From Tropicibacter sp. R16_0 (GTDB lineage: Bacteria; Pseudomonadota; Alphaproteobacteria; Rhodobacterales; Rhodobacteraceae), in the NCBI RefSeq assembly GCF_017743935.1, contig NZ_JAGHRE010000012.1, positions 1-64,000 of the forward strand: DNA of 64,000 nt, written 5' to 3'. A program made the position numbers and the translations under genes. Shown here piece by piece: positions 17,489-26,375 of this stretch (positions are counted from its first letter, which is position 1; every line of letters starts with the position of its first letter). The notes below the pieces were generated by a model, which saw only the letters and a list, made by a program, of their open reading frames with translations, searched no databases and was not told the origin of the DNA.

Positions 17489-19803
17489 CACACCCCCTCA
17501 AGCGCAGCAAGGATGCGTTTCTTGGTCTCGTCACGCAGATCACGCAACCGGTTCTGTGTAACCGTCCGCCGCCGGGCCAGAAATTCAGCGATGGCCTGTT
17601 GCACAAGGCGGTGCACCTCTGTGTCACCGATGGGGAGGGCGGCGCTCATCTCGGACAGATAATCGCGCACCGCCTGATCGTCTTCGGGGCGTACACCCCG
17701 GGCCAGCTTGTCCTCGACCTCGGCCTGCGCCTTGCGGGCCTCGCCGCTTTCGGTGGACTGCAATTGAAAGAAGTCCGCCGTCAGCAGCTGTTGGATTGTC
17801 CAATCCTTGTTGTCCGGCAGGTTCACCAGTGTTTGCGTGTGCACCGGCAGGCCCTGTTCGCTGACCTCGCGCACCCGTTCCAGCACCAGAACCTCGTCCT
17901 TGCCCATACCTCGCAGGCAGAGCGGATCGTGCGAGGTGGCGATGAAACAGACACCGGGCAGGGCGCTGCGCAGCCCCGACATGATCGACACCTTCCAGCG
18001 CGGGTGCAGATGGGCCTCGATCTCGTCGATCAACACCAGCCCGCGCGCGGTGTCCAGCGTCTGAAACGACGGGTTGATCTTCTTGTTCATCAGACCGTGC
18101 ATCACATCGCAAAGCATGGCCAGCACCGATCGGAACCCTGACGAGACCAGCGACAGAGGCGTTCGGGTCTTGGGCCCGTCGGGCTGAGACCCGATGGCGC
18201 CCACGATGTAGACCTCTTTGTCGTCGCGTTCGAGCACGTCGAACCCGCCCTCGATGCTAAAAACATCGCGCAGCGCACGTGCGACCATTTCGAAATCGTC
18301 GTTGTTCAGCCGCACCAGCCATTTTTCCGGGTTCGATAGCAATTCGTCCGGCTCAAACAAGGATCGTACGTGGCGATGACGCACGTGGCGACGCTCCGAT
18401 GTCAGATATTGTCTGAACGCCCCATAGGCAAAGACGGGCAGGGCGTTCTTGACCCCGTCGTCCTGGAACCCGGCAAGCGCGTTGTCCTGCGCGCGACGAA
18501 TGGTCAGGGTCTTGTCGTCCGCATCTCCATAAGAAACGAAAACCTTGGCCAATTCCAACGGATCGGCGTCGCCACCCAGATACTTAGGGTCCAGAACCAT
18601 CTTGTTCGGGTCCAACCCCCGCAAGGCCCGCCGTGTGCCCGGATCCATGAGGGCCAAGGCCATCGCTTCGAGGATCGTGCTCTTGCCGGCGGCATTTTCA
18701 CCCAGGATCAACAGGGACGGGGCCGTGCGCGGCTTGTCCTTGGGGGGATCGGGCAGCGACACCTCGATCTTTTCCAAGGATTTGTAGTTGTAGATCTCAA
18801 CCTTACTAGGCAAGTCATAGGTTCGGTCCCGGGTGCCCATGCCCGCGCGCATCTGCTCTTCGGGGTTGACCGCGTCGTCCACGTACCACTGGTATTCCGC
18901 CGCGGAAAGCTGCCCGATCGCATCGTTGAACCTGTCCATGGCGTCTGGCAGATCCTTGAGCCGGTTCAATTCACGTTCAAGGTTGTCGGATGGGCGTGCG
19001 CGGCCAAGCGCATTGCCTAAAAGTTCCCGTAAAGCGATCCGCCAACTGCCGAAATGCGGCAGGCGGCCGGGGTCCAGCAGCGCCGTTGGGGCCGTGGCGT
19101 TGGCGTTCGTCAGGTATTCCTTGGCGCGTTCGATACCCCACTGAAATGTCTCCTCTCGCGCGGCCTGGAGGTCAGAGCGGTTCAGGTCGAAGTGTTCAAT
19201 CGTATCGCGACCACGCCGGTCGCGACCGTCCAGCAGCCCCTGGGGGAACAACCTGAAATGCCGCCACAGCTTGCGGTCATAGCAGGGATCAACGAGCACC
19301 GGGTTTTCGTCCAGTGGAAAGCTGGGCCAGCGGCCATCGTCGCGCTCGGCAAAGGCCACCAAGTCTTCGTGCTGGGGCAACGGAGCGCGCCGGTTCGATG
19401 TTACGGGAAAATGAAACGGGTCGCCCGGACGGCAGTCTGCACAAATTGGGTAAAGGTTCTGCCACGCCTCGGCCAGCCACGCGTAATAAAGATGCGCAGT
19501 ACTGGTATCGGTCACAGGCGTGGCGCTGGAGATTGGGCGAAAACGGATCACGTAAGGGTTGTCGCGAAGCTCGCTTTCACAAAAAGCACAGCGCCCGTCA
19601 AACAGCTCGGCCAAGGTCAGCGCGACTTCGCGGCGATCCGGGTCGCTGGTGTCGGAAAACTCGACGGGTTCAAAGCTGCGGGTTTGGCTCAGGCTCTTTT
19701 CGTCCATCCCGAAGTAATCGACGAGCATGAACCGGTTGTTGCGGGCCTCTTCCATTGCGAACCATTTGGGTGGGGCCACTCGATCTCGTTCGACAAAGCG
19801 CAT
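17488..19803 (-). CDS. SMC-like AAA ATPase with N-terminal degenerate HNH domain
   Basis: 771 residues; ATG at 19803 with AAGGTGA 5 nt upstream, 15 bp after the hydrolase gene. The N-terminus (1-~130) mirrors the downstream HNH protein: CAFCE (Cys72, Cys75) and CADC (Cys121, Cys124) keep the zinc cysteines. The catalytic DVEHYRP is replaced by YVIRFRP, so Asp and His are lost and the nuclease copy is probably dead. From ~335 on it is an OLD/PtuA-like ATPase: Walker A GENAAGKST (~368-376), signature SSGFRS (~554), Walker B GLVLIDEIEAH (~588-598), H-loop ATSHDP (~625). Presumed role: nucleotide-sensing core of a defence complex with the HNH protein. Confidence 0.85.
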   Translation of the reverse strand: MRFVERDRVAPPKWFAMEEARNNRFMLVDYFGMDEKSLSQTRSFEPVEFSDTSDPDRREVALTLAELFDGRCAFCESELRDNPYVIRFRPISSATPVTDTSTAHLYYAWLAEAWQNLYPICADCRPGDPFHFPVTSNRRAPLPQHEDLVAFAERDDGRWPSFPLDENPVLVDPCYDRKLWRHFRLFPQGLLDGRDRRGRDTIEHFDLNRSDLQAAREETFQWGIERAKEYLTNANATAPTALLDPGRLPHFGSWRIALRELLGNALGRARPSDNLERELNRLKDLPDAMDRFNDAIGQLSAAEYQWYVDDAVNPEEQMRAGMGTRDRTYDLPSKVEIYNYKSLEKIEVSLPDPPKDKPRTAPSLLILGENAAGKSTILEAMALALMDPGTRRALRGLDPNKMVLDPKYLGGDADPLELAKVFVSYGDADDKTLTIRRAQDNALAGFQDDGVKNALPVFAYGAFRQYLTSERRHVRHRHVRSLFEPDELLSNPEKWLVRLNNDDFEMVARALRDVFSIEGGFDVLERDDKEVYIVGAIGSQPDGPKTRTPLSLVSSGFRSVLAMLCDVMHGLMNKKINPSFQTLDTARGLVLIDEIEAHLHPRWKVSIMSGLRSALPGVCFIATSHDPLCLRGMGKDEVLVLERVREVSEQGLPVHTQTLVNLPDNKDWTIQQLLTADFFQLQSTESGEARKAQAEVEDKLARGVRPEDDQAVRDYLSEMSAALPIGDTEVHRLVQQAIAEFLARRRTVTQNRLRDLRDETKKRILAALEGV

Positions 19804-19818
19804 GTGTCACCTTTTGGA

Positions 19819-21267
19819 TCAGGGTTGCAGGATCGCCAGCGCGCGGCGCAATTCGGCTATGTGATGGGGCACCTCGGGGTGATCGGTGTCGCTGCCTTTT
19901 TTCGGGTTCCAATAGTTGTTGTGCGAAAAGAAGGTGCGGTGGTGTTTGTCCGCCTTTTCGCCGTCCTTGGTCAGCGCGGGCAAAACGCCGATGTCGCGAA
20001 TTCCGCTGACGATGGTGCCGTCAACATCGGCGCCGAAGGCTTGGCCGACGGGGCCTGAAATCAAGTCACCGGTCAGCAAAAGCAGCTCGTCCGAATAGAG
20101 GTTGGTCCAGCGCGTATAGGCAAAGAGCGCCGCGTGATGCGGTTGTCGCGGATGTGCGGATGTGCGTTTCGAGGTGTAGTCAGGGTCGTATGACACGTGC
20201 CGCAGTTTGGTTGTTCCGTCATGTTCCGGCATCGGCGGGCAGGTGGGCATCAGGCGATGCGCCTGCCGTCTGCGCAGATCCGCGTGGCTTTCGGACATCA
20301 GGAACTCGGCATGTGTGAGGGGGGAGCCCAACGTGACGAAGTCCGAAATGATCCAGGGGCTGCCTTGTGCCCGGAATTCGGCCAGTGCCTTTGCCTGTTG
20401 CGCCTGATAGGCGTCAACGTCCATCGGGTGTCCTGATCCGTCTGCTCCGGTCGACAGGGGCAGTCCGGCCGCATCGCGGATCATGTCTTCGAGCTTTTCG
20501 CGCTCGGGCTGGTCGCCTGGGGCTAAGGTGCTCAGGCCCTCCAACTCGTTGTATTCGGCAAAGAGCATCGACAGGATGTCATAGGCCACAATGGTGCCCA
20601 GGGAGTGCGCGACAACAACGATCCGGTCATATTCGCCGGATTTGATCAGCCGCTGCAGCAGGTCCACCCCGTTCTTGCGGATCTCTTGGCGCCGGTCCAC
20701 GTTGGGGGGCAGCGCCTTGACATAGCGGGCCACGTCTCCGAACCGTTTGATCAGCACGTTCGACACAAAACTGGCCACGATCAAGCCAACGACCCCGGAC
20801 AGGATTGCCTGGGTGGCGGTGGGGGGCACGCCGTCCGACGGCAACATCCCCTTGAGCGTGAAGTACACCGTGACCGCCGCAATGATCCAAAGAACCACCC
20901 AGGCATGAAAGACCCGCCGCGGGACACGTTTGAAGGGATTGCGGAGCAAAAGATCCATGATCCAGCTCTGAACATGTTCCCACGTCGTGCCATGCATCAG
21001 ATGCGCCCAATAGTATTCATAGAAATCGGTGTAGTTGCCCGCATCGTCCCGTTCGGTGGTGATCCTGCGCAGCTCGCTTGACGTGTTGCGGTTGTCCGGT
21101 TTGGCCCAGAACGCATTCTCGGATCGCGCGGCACCTGTATTGGGGTCCGGTTTGCTTTGATTCACCAGTGATGTGTCCGTGGTCCAGACTGCATCGACAA
21201 AGGTGTTGAGGGTCTGCATGGGGATTTGCTCGCCCATGCCGTGTATAATGACAATCGCCTGTTTCAT
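19819..21267 (-). CDS. Membrane-embedded alpha/beta hydrolase, first gene of candidate defence operon
   Basis: 482 residues from the ATG at 21267; upstream frame continues through the tRNA and is not coding. The N-terminal AIVIIHGMGEQ forms the oxyanion strand, and VVAHSLGT carries the nucleophile elbow (GxSxG-like AHSLG, Ser222). Two transmembrane helices (~121-141 and ~152-173) interrupt the fold between the oxyanion strand and the nucleophile. Such inserted membrane segments suggest action on lipid or on membrane-bound substrate. It is 15 bp from the ATPase gene, so co-transcribed. No named family is recognised with certainty; phospholipase or esterase is an inference. Confidence 0.8.
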   Translation of the reverse strand: MKQAIVIIHGMGEQIPMQTLNTFVDAVWTTDTSLVNQSKPDPNTGAARSENAFWAKPDNRNTSSELRRITTERDDAGNYTDFYEYYWAHLMHGTTWEHVQSWIMDLLLRNPFKRVPRRVFHAWVVLWIIAAVTVYFTLKGMLPSDGVPPTATQAILSGVVGLIVASFVSNVLIKRFGDVARYVKALPPNVDRRQEIRKNGVDLLQRLIKSGEYDRIVVVAHSLGTIVAYDILSMLFAEYNELEGLSTLAPGDQPEREKLEDMIRDAAGLPLSTGADGSGHPMDVDAYQAQQAKALAEFRAQGSPWIISDFVTLGSPLTHAEFLMSESHADLRRRQAHRLMPTCPPMPEHDGTTKLRHVSYDPDYTSKRTSAHPRQPHHAALFAYTRWTNLYSDELLLLTGDLISGPVGQAFGADVDGTIVSGIRDIGVLPALTKDGEKADKHHRTFFSHNNYWNPKKGSDTDHPEVPHHIAELRRALAILQP

Positions 21268-21375
21268 CTCAAATCGCCTTGCTGAAATGCAGTGATTATG
21301 GCCGATTTTGCCGCAAATGTCATGGGGCAATGGACCCGGCAGTGGCCAGGCGGTGTGATGAAAGGGGGATCTTCC

Positions 21376-21449
21376 TAGGGGATGAGGGACTTGAACCCCC
21401 AACCAAAGCGTTATGAGCGCTCTGCTCTAACCAATTGAGCTAATCCCCC
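21376..21449 (-). tRNA. tRNA with CAT anticodon (elongator Met or Ile2)
   Basis: 74 nt, no CCA encoded. The acceptor GGGGGAT/ATCCCCT, D-arm GCTC...GAGC, anticodon stem GAGCG/CGCTT with loop CTCATAA, and T-arm GGGGG-TTCAAGT-CCCTC all fold. A CAT loop is shared by elongator tRNA-Met and lysidine-modified tRNA-Ile; sequence alone does not separate them. It lies between the accessory operon and purM, with its 3' end facing the operon. Confidence 0.9.
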
Positions 21450-21634
21450 AGGAACAGGCGGTGGTTACAACAAAGTCTTTGCGCCGCCAAGGTTTATCGC
21501 GGCGCCATCGGCAAATATTTTCTACCCTTCGTGGTTGCGGAAAACCGGCTATTTCCTCCCGCGTCACCCGTGACCGTTGCATGCAAGGCCACAATCGACT
21601 AACCCGCGCGCAAGCAACTCACGAGGATGGACCG

Positions 21635-22681
21635 ATGACAGCGGGCAAGAACGGGATGACCTATGCCGAGGCAGGCGTGGATATTGATGCAGGCAACGCA
21701 CTGGTCGACCGGATCAAGCCCGCCGCCAAGCGCACCAATCGTTCGGGCGTGATGAGCGGTCTGGGCGGTTTTGGCGCCCTGTTCGACCTTAAGGACGCTG
21801 GGTATTCCAACCCGATCCTGGTGGGGGCCACGGACGGTGTTGGCACCAAGCTGCGGATTGCCATCGACACCGGCGTGGTGGACGGTGTTGGCATCGACCT
21901 GGTGGCCATGTGCGTCAATGACCTGGTCTGCCAAGGCGCCGAGCCGCTGTTTTTCCTGGACTATTTTGCCACTGGCAAACTGGAAACCGAAACCGCTGCC
22001 CGCATCATCGAAGGCATTGCCGAGGGCTGTGTGCGCTCGAACTGTGCGCTGATCGGGGGCGAAACGGCGGAAATGCCGGGCATGTACCCCGAAGGTGATT
22101 TCGACCTCGCGGGCTTCTCGGTCGGCGCGATGGAACGCGGCGCAACCTTGCCTGCGGGTGTGGCTGAGGGCGACGTGCTGCTGGGGCTGGCGTCAGATGG
22201 CGTGCATTCCAACGGCTACTCGCTGGTGCGCAAACTGGTCGAGGTTTCCGGCCTGACATGGGATTCGGATTGCCCGTTTGGCGAAGGAACAGTGGGCGAG
22301 GTTCTACTGACCCCCACGCGGCTTTATGTGAAATCCGTGCTGGACGCGATCCGCGCCGGGGGTGTTCACGCGCTGGCCCATATCACCGGCGGCGGCCTGA
22401 CCGAAAACCTGCCGCGCGTTCTGCCCGACGACATGGGCGCCGAGATCGACCTGAACGCCTGGGATCTGCCGCCCGTGTTCAAATGGATGGCCGAGACCGG
22501 TGGCATCGTTGAGAGCGAGATGCTCAAGACCTTTAACTGCGGCATTGGCATGATCGTTGTCTGCGACGCAGAGCAGGCCGATGCCCTGACCGCACTGCTG
22601 AGTGAGGCGGGCGAGAGCGTTTCGCGCCTGGGCACAGTGACGCGCACTCCGGGTGTGGCCTATTCGGGCCAGTTGCTGTGA
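21635..22681 (+). CDS. purM: Phosphoribosylformylglycinamidine cyclo-ligase
   Basis: 348 residues, the usual PurM length. The start [16 protein letters not shown] at 21635 has GAGG 8 nt upstream; the longer frame upstream is not supported. Conserved segments: AAGVDIDAG-type N-terminus, [47 protein letters not shown] and THITGGG-like [16 protein letters not shown]. It makes aminoimidazole ribotide (fifth step of purine synthesis). Stop overlaps the purN start by 4 bp. Confidence 0.97.
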   Translation: MTAGKNGMTYAEAGVDIDAGNALVDRIKPAAKRTNRSGVMSGLGGFGALFDLKDAGYSNPILVGATDGVGTKLRIAIDTGVVDGVGIDLVAMCVNDLVCQGAEPLFFLDYFATGKLETETAARIIEGIAEGCVRSNCALIGGETAEMPGMYPEGDFDLAGFSVGAMERGATLPAGVAEGDVLLGLASDGVHSNGYSLVRKLVEVSGLTWDSDCPFGEGTVGEVLLTPTRLYVKSVLDAIRAGGVHALAHITGGGLTENLPRVLPDDMGAEIDLNAWDLPPVFKWMAETGGIVESEMLKTFNCGIGMIVVCDAEQADALTALLSEAGESVSRLGTVTRTPGVAYSGQLL

Positions 22682-23274
22682 GCCACAAACGCGTTGCGAT
22701 CCTGATCTCGGGTGGGGGCTCCAACATGGTGGCCCTGCTCGACAGCATGGTGGGCGACCATCCGGCACGACCTTGCCTGGTGTTGTCCAATGACGAGCAC
22801 GCCGGTGGCTTGAAAAAGGCCGCCGAGCGCGGGGTTGCAACGGCCTGGGTCGACCATCGCCCGTTCAAGGGCGACCGTGCTGCGTTTGAGGCCGAGCTGA
22901 TCAAGCCCATTCTAGAGGCCAAGCCAGACATCGTGTGCCTGGCCGGGTTCATGCGGGTGCTGACCGGGGATTTCGTATCACACTTCCAAGGCCGGATGCT
23001 GAACATCCATCCCTCGCTATTACCAAAATACAAAGGCCTCAACACCCATGCCCGTGCCCTGGAAGCAGGAGATGCCGAGCATGGATGCAGCGTGCATGAG
23101 GTGACGGCGGCACTGGATGACGGCCCGATCCTGGGCCAGGCGCGGGTGCCGGTTCTGGAAGGAGACACGCCAGAGACGCTGGCGGCCCGTGTCCTGATCC
23201 AAGAACACCTACTTTACCCGGCGGTTTTGCGCCGTTTTGCTGAAAAAAACAGCACTCCCGTTCACTTGGGGTGA
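22678..23274 (+). CDS. purN: Phosphoribosylglycinamide formyltransferase
   Basis: 198 residues. GTG at 22678 overlaps the purM stop (GTGA). Glycine-rich ISGGGSNM at the N-terminus, and [29 protein letters not shown] around residues 88-116 (broken here only for length; it holds the catalytic His of the HPSLLP motif), with the DxGxI loop [10 protein letters not shown]. It formylates GAR using 10-formyl-THF. Co-transcribed with purM. Confidence 0.97.
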   Translation: MSHKRVAILISGGGSNMVALLDSMVGDHPARPCLVLSNDEHAGGLKKAAERGVATAWVDHRPFKGDRAAFEAELIKPILEAKPDIVCLAGFMRVLTGDFVSHFQGRMLNIHPSLLPKYKGLNTHARALEAGDAEHGCSVHEVTAALDDGPILGQARVPVLEGDTPETLAARVLIQEHLLYPAVLRRFAEKNSTPVHLG

Positions 23275-23310
23275 GATTTTCACCAATGTCGGGTCAGCGG
23301 ATTTACACAG

Positions 23311-23330
23311 TCTTGTGATTAGTCATAAGA
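23311..23330. promoter_or_regulatory. Near-perfect palindrome upstream of rnd
   Basis: TCTTGTGATTAGTCATAAGA is an inverted repeat of 8-bp arms with one mismatch and a 4-bp centre, between purN and rnd. It could be an operator for rnd; no regulator is evident. Confidence 0.3.
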
Positions 23331-23397
23331 TTGTAACAATGACCCTGAAACGCCGGGGTGAGGGCGTAGAAACAAGAAGAAAAAACATACTGGCCGG

Positions 23398-24558
23398 ATG
23401 AAAACCCTAACAACGACGCAAGACCTTGCCGACTTTTGCACGGCGGCAGCACAGCACCCCTATGTCACTGTAGATACCGAGTTCCTGCGGGAGCGGACGT
23501 ACTATTCCAAGTTATGCTTGGTGCAACTGGCACATCCGGGCGAGGGCGATGAAAATGCCGTTCTGGTGGACCCGCTGGCCGATGGGATGTCGCTGGAACC
23601 GTTGCACGAACTGTTTCGCAACACGGATGTGGTCAAGGTGTTTCATGCCGCGCGTCAGGATCTGGAGATCTTCTGGATCGACGCGCAGGTGTTTCCCGAA
23701 CCGCTGTTTGACACCCAGGTCGCGGCCATGGTCTGTGGCTTTGGTGAACAGGTCGGATACGAGACGCTGGTGCGCAAGATCTGCAAGCAGGGGCTCGACA
23801 AGACATCGCGATTTACGGATTGGTCCCGCCGCCCGCTGAGCAAGGCGCAGCAGACCTATGCCTTGGCCGACGTTACCCATCTGCGGAAGATCTATGAATA
23901 CCTTGCGGCCGAGCTGGAGAAGTCCGGCCGCAGCCGTTGGGTCACCGAAGAGCTAACCATCCTGACATCTCCGGCGACCTATGACATCCGCCCCGAAGAT
24001 GCCTGGAAGCGCGTGAAAACACGCACGACGTCGGGCAAGTTTCTGGCCGTCGTCCGGGAATTGGCGCAATTCCGCGAAGAATATGCCCAGGCCAACAACG
24101 TCCCGCGCAACCGGGTCTTCAAGGACGACGCGCTGGTTGAACTGGCGTCGACCAAACCGCGCAATGGCTCGGATCTAGGCAATTCGCGCCTGTTGCTGCG
24201 CGAGGCGCGCAAGGGAGCGATTTCCGAAGGGATCCTGGCTGCGGTGAAACGCGGCGTCGACTGCCCGCCCGAAAACTATCCCAAGATCGACAAAAGCCGA
24301 GACAAGATGCAGGTGAACCCGGCGCTGGCCGACTTGCTGCGCGTGCTGTTGAAATCCAAGACAGAAAGCGCGGGCGTTGCGGCCAAGCTGATTGCCCCCA
24401 GCTCGGATCTGGATGCGATTGCGGCTGGCATGCGCGATGTGCCAGCACTGAGCGGGTGGCGCTATGAGGTCTTTGGCGAGGATGCGATGCGCCTGTGCGA
24501 AGGCGAGATCGCGCTCACGGCCAAAGGTCAGGCCGTGAAGGTTGTGTCACTGGGATAA
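23398..24558 (+). CDS. rnd: Ribonuclease D
   Basis: 386 residues; ATG at 23398. DEDDy exonuclease motifs: VTVDTEFLRER (Exo I), FHAARQDLEIF (Exo II) and the Tyr/Asp region YALADVTHLRKIYEYL (Exo III). An HRDC domain occupies roughly residues 205-290. It trims the 3' ends of tRNA precursors and other stable RNA. Stands alone after purMN with its own leader. Confidence 0.95.
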   Translation: MKTLTTTQDLADFCTAAAQHPYVTVDTEFLRERTYYSKLCLVQLAHPGEGDENAVLVDPLADGMSLEPLHELFRNTDVVKVFHAARQDLEIFWIDAQVFPEPLFDTQVAAMVCGFGEQVGYETLVRKICKQGLDKTSRFTDWSRRPLSKAQQTYALADVTHLRKIYEYLAAELEKSGRSRWVTEELTILTSPATYDIRPEDAWKRVKTRTTSGKFLAVVRELAQFREEYAQANNVPRNRVFKDDALVELASTKPRNGSDLGNSRLLLREARKGAISEGILAAVKRGVDCPPENYPKIDKSRDKMQVNPALADLLRVLLKSKTESAGVAAKLIAPSSDLDAIAAGMRDVPALSGWRYEVFGEDAMRLCEGEIALTAKGQAVKVVSLG

Positions 24559-24573
24559 GCGGAGCGGGCGCGG

Positions 24574-25101
24574 TCAGCCGCGCCGCCGTGACTCGCGTAC
24601 GTTTTCCTGACCGATCACACGGATCACACGGACACTCTGCAGATCCTGCCGAGACAGGCTGATGGCCTGACGGATGGTCCGCGTGCGTTCCGATCCTTGG
24701 GGGGTCGGATTTTCGGGATAGGTCACGAAGAACGTATAGGTAAGAACACCTTTTTCCGCTTCCTCTTCGGAAGGGGTCAGTCGCAGCTCGGCGTTATAGG
24801 CGCCTTGGCGGTTGGCCACGCCAACAACCTGGATGATCGCACCGGTGTTGGTGGGGTCGATTTGCAACTCGGTCACCTTGGTAATCGCGACACCGCGATC
24901 TTCTTCTTCGGGACGTGAAAAGATGCCGCGGCGGGACGGGGGGATCAGCGGGTTGGTGTTGACCGCCTCTGTGGTTTCGACCGGGGTCGAGGTGCTGCCG
25001 CCGAACCAGTTGGTCGGATTGACACGCGAGTTGCGCCAGCTGTTGCATGCCGACAGGGTCAGCCCCGCGATCAATAGAACTGCGAGAGGTTTGTTCATCA
25101 T
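24574..25101 (-). CDS. Putative lipoprotein
   Basis: 175 residues from ATG 25101 (ATGATG; the second is equally possible). Lipoprotein signal peptide MMNKPLAVLLIAGLTLSACN with lipobox LSAC, so it should be acylated on Cys ~19. A low-complexity linker (STSTPVETTEAVNT) precedes a compact region with a repeating GxI-V-V/ATNRQGAYNA pattern and a C-terminal RRRG. No named family recognised. Convergent with rnd, divergent from sufE. Confidence 0.75.
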   Translation of the reverse strand: MMNKPLAVLLIAGLTLSACNSWRNSRVNPTNWFGGSTSTPVETTEAVNTNPLIPPSRRGIFSRPEEEDRGVAITKVTELQIDPTNTGAIIQVVGVANRQGAYNAELRLTPSEEEAEKGVLTYTFFVTYPENPTPQGSERTRTIRQAISLSRQDLQSVRVIRVIGQENVRESRRRG

Positions 25102-25247
25102 ACCGGCCCCGTACTGACGTCTTTGTTGCAAGTCTTTTCGTATCCTTCGGTTACCGCATCTGGAACCGCTTGAAAAGCCATGGCAGGTCTGGACAGCGAC
25201 CTGCGGGCGGCTTAGGTCACAGCTGGACAGATGGAAGGATACGGAAC

Positions 25248-25658
25248 ATGGCCACGGCGGCGTTCGAAGAGTTGGTGGAAGATTTTGAATTCCTGGACGA
25301 CTGGGAAGATCGCTATCGCCATGTGATCGAACAGGGCAAGGCGATGGAGCCGCTGGACGAGGCATTCAAGGTGCCTGCCACCAAGGTTCACGGATGCGCC
25401 AGCCAGGTCTGGCTGCAACCCAGCATCGAAAACGGCGTGTTCCAGTTTGACGGTGACAGTGATGCGTTGATTGTGCGTGGCCTGATCGCGGTTCTGCGCG
25501 CCTTGTACAACGGTGTGCCGGTGTCTCAGGTCGGGCAGGTGGATGCGCGGGCCGAGTTGGAGCGCCTGGGTTTGAACGAACATCTGTCGGCGCAGCGGTC
25601 GAACGGGGTTCGGTCGATGATCGAACGCATCAACGAGGTCGCACTGGCCGCAGCTTAA
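25248..25658 (+). CDS. sufE: SufE sulfur acceptor
   Basis: 136 residues; ATG 25248 with GGAAGGAT 7 nt upstream. The motif VHGCASQVW contains the sulfur-accepting Cys50; DWEDRYRHVIEQG and LIVRGLIAVL are also typical. It takes persulfide sulfur from SufS for Fe-S cluster assembly. The rest of the suf operon is not here. Its end overlaps the convergent DUF1638 gene by 4 bp. Confidence 0.95.
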   Translation: MATAAFEELVEDFEFLDDWEDRYRHVIEQGKAMEPLDEAFKVPATKVHGCASQVWLQPSIENGVFQFDGDSDALIVRGLIAVLRALYNGVPVSQVGQVDARAELERLGLNEHLSAQRSNGVRSMIERINEVALAAA

Positions 25659-26371
25659 GCAGGGGGGCGTTTCGCCCAGGCGGCCATGGTGGTCTCAAGA
25701 TCGCCATAGCCGGTAAAGCGGCGTTCAAACGCCAGCCCCATACGCTCGGCAATCTCGCGGGCGCGCTCGGTCAGCGCGGGGTCGTCGATCTGTGCCTGAT
25801 AGACGACTTTGGTGTAATTGCCGAAATACATCTCCAGCAGCTCGGGGTGGCGATCCAAGCCCATGGGTTTCCAGATGAATGCATCAAACTGCCGGGCCAG
25901 GAAATCCGTCAGGTAAAAGGCTGTGGTCTCATCCTCTTTGCGGGCGTCGAATGCATCGTTGCCTTCGAAGAAGGAATAGCAGTGCGGGCCCTTGACCATT
26001 TCGACCCCCAAACGCTCACACGCCGCCTGTAGATGTCCCCCGGTGCCACAGTCGGCGTAGACCACAAAGACCTGGTCATAAACCTCGCGGTGACGGATCA
26101 CTGCGTCTTCGACCGCGTCCGTGATGCGCTCGGGATGGACGTGCAGGATTGCGGGCAAACAGGTCAGGTCCATGTGGTCCCATCCGTTGCGTTCTTTCAC
26201 CGCAAGGATTTCGCGCGCCAAGGCACCGCACGCGATCAGCAGGATGCGACCGGTCTTGCGTTCGGGCGGGGCAAGGCCCTTGTCTGTCAGGCTTTGGTCC
26301 TGCAACGAGCGACCCGTTGCACGCAAAACGGCCCGCCTTTCAGGGCGAGCCGTTCTGCTGCGTCTGGCCAT
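25655..26371 (-). CDS. DUF1638 domain protein
   Basis: 238 residues if started at the ATG at 26371, 4 bp after the corrinoid gene stop. The core begins at RILLIACGALAREI (~residue 40). DUF1638 proteins are often paired with corrinoid methyltransferase systems, as here. The first ~35 residues are Arg-rich and are encoded across a terminator-like hairpin, so a later start (a TTG near residue 23) cannot be excluded. Other visible motifs: VYADCGTGGHL and GPHCYSFFEG, with conserved Cys. Function unknown. Confidence 0.7.
   Translation of the reverse strand: MARRSRTARPERRAVLRATGRSLQDQSLTDKGLAPPERKTGRILLIACGALAREILAVKERNGWDHMDLTCLPAILHVHPERITDAVEDAVIRHREVYDQVFVVYADCGTGGHLQAACERLGVEMVKGPHCYSFFEGNDAFDARKEDETTAFYLTDFLARQFDAFIWKPMGLDRHPELLEMYFGNYTKVVYQAQIDDPALTERAREIAERMGLAFERRFTGYGDLETTMAAWAKRPPA
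26324..26354 (-). terminator. Terminator-like hairpin at the corrinoid/DUF1638 junction
   Basis: On the minus strand AACGGCTCGCC and GGCGGGCCGTT form an 11-bp stem with one G-T pair, followed by TTTT. It follows the corrinoid gene but lies inside the DUF1638 frame as annotated. It may be a partial terminator that lowers DUF1638 expression. Confidence 0.6.
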
Positions 26372-26375
26372 CGGC

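Noticed and set aside
21268-21402. Upstream extension of the hydrolase frame
   Set aside because: Runs into the tRNA; the start MKQAIVIIHG at 21267 gives the expected N-terminus.
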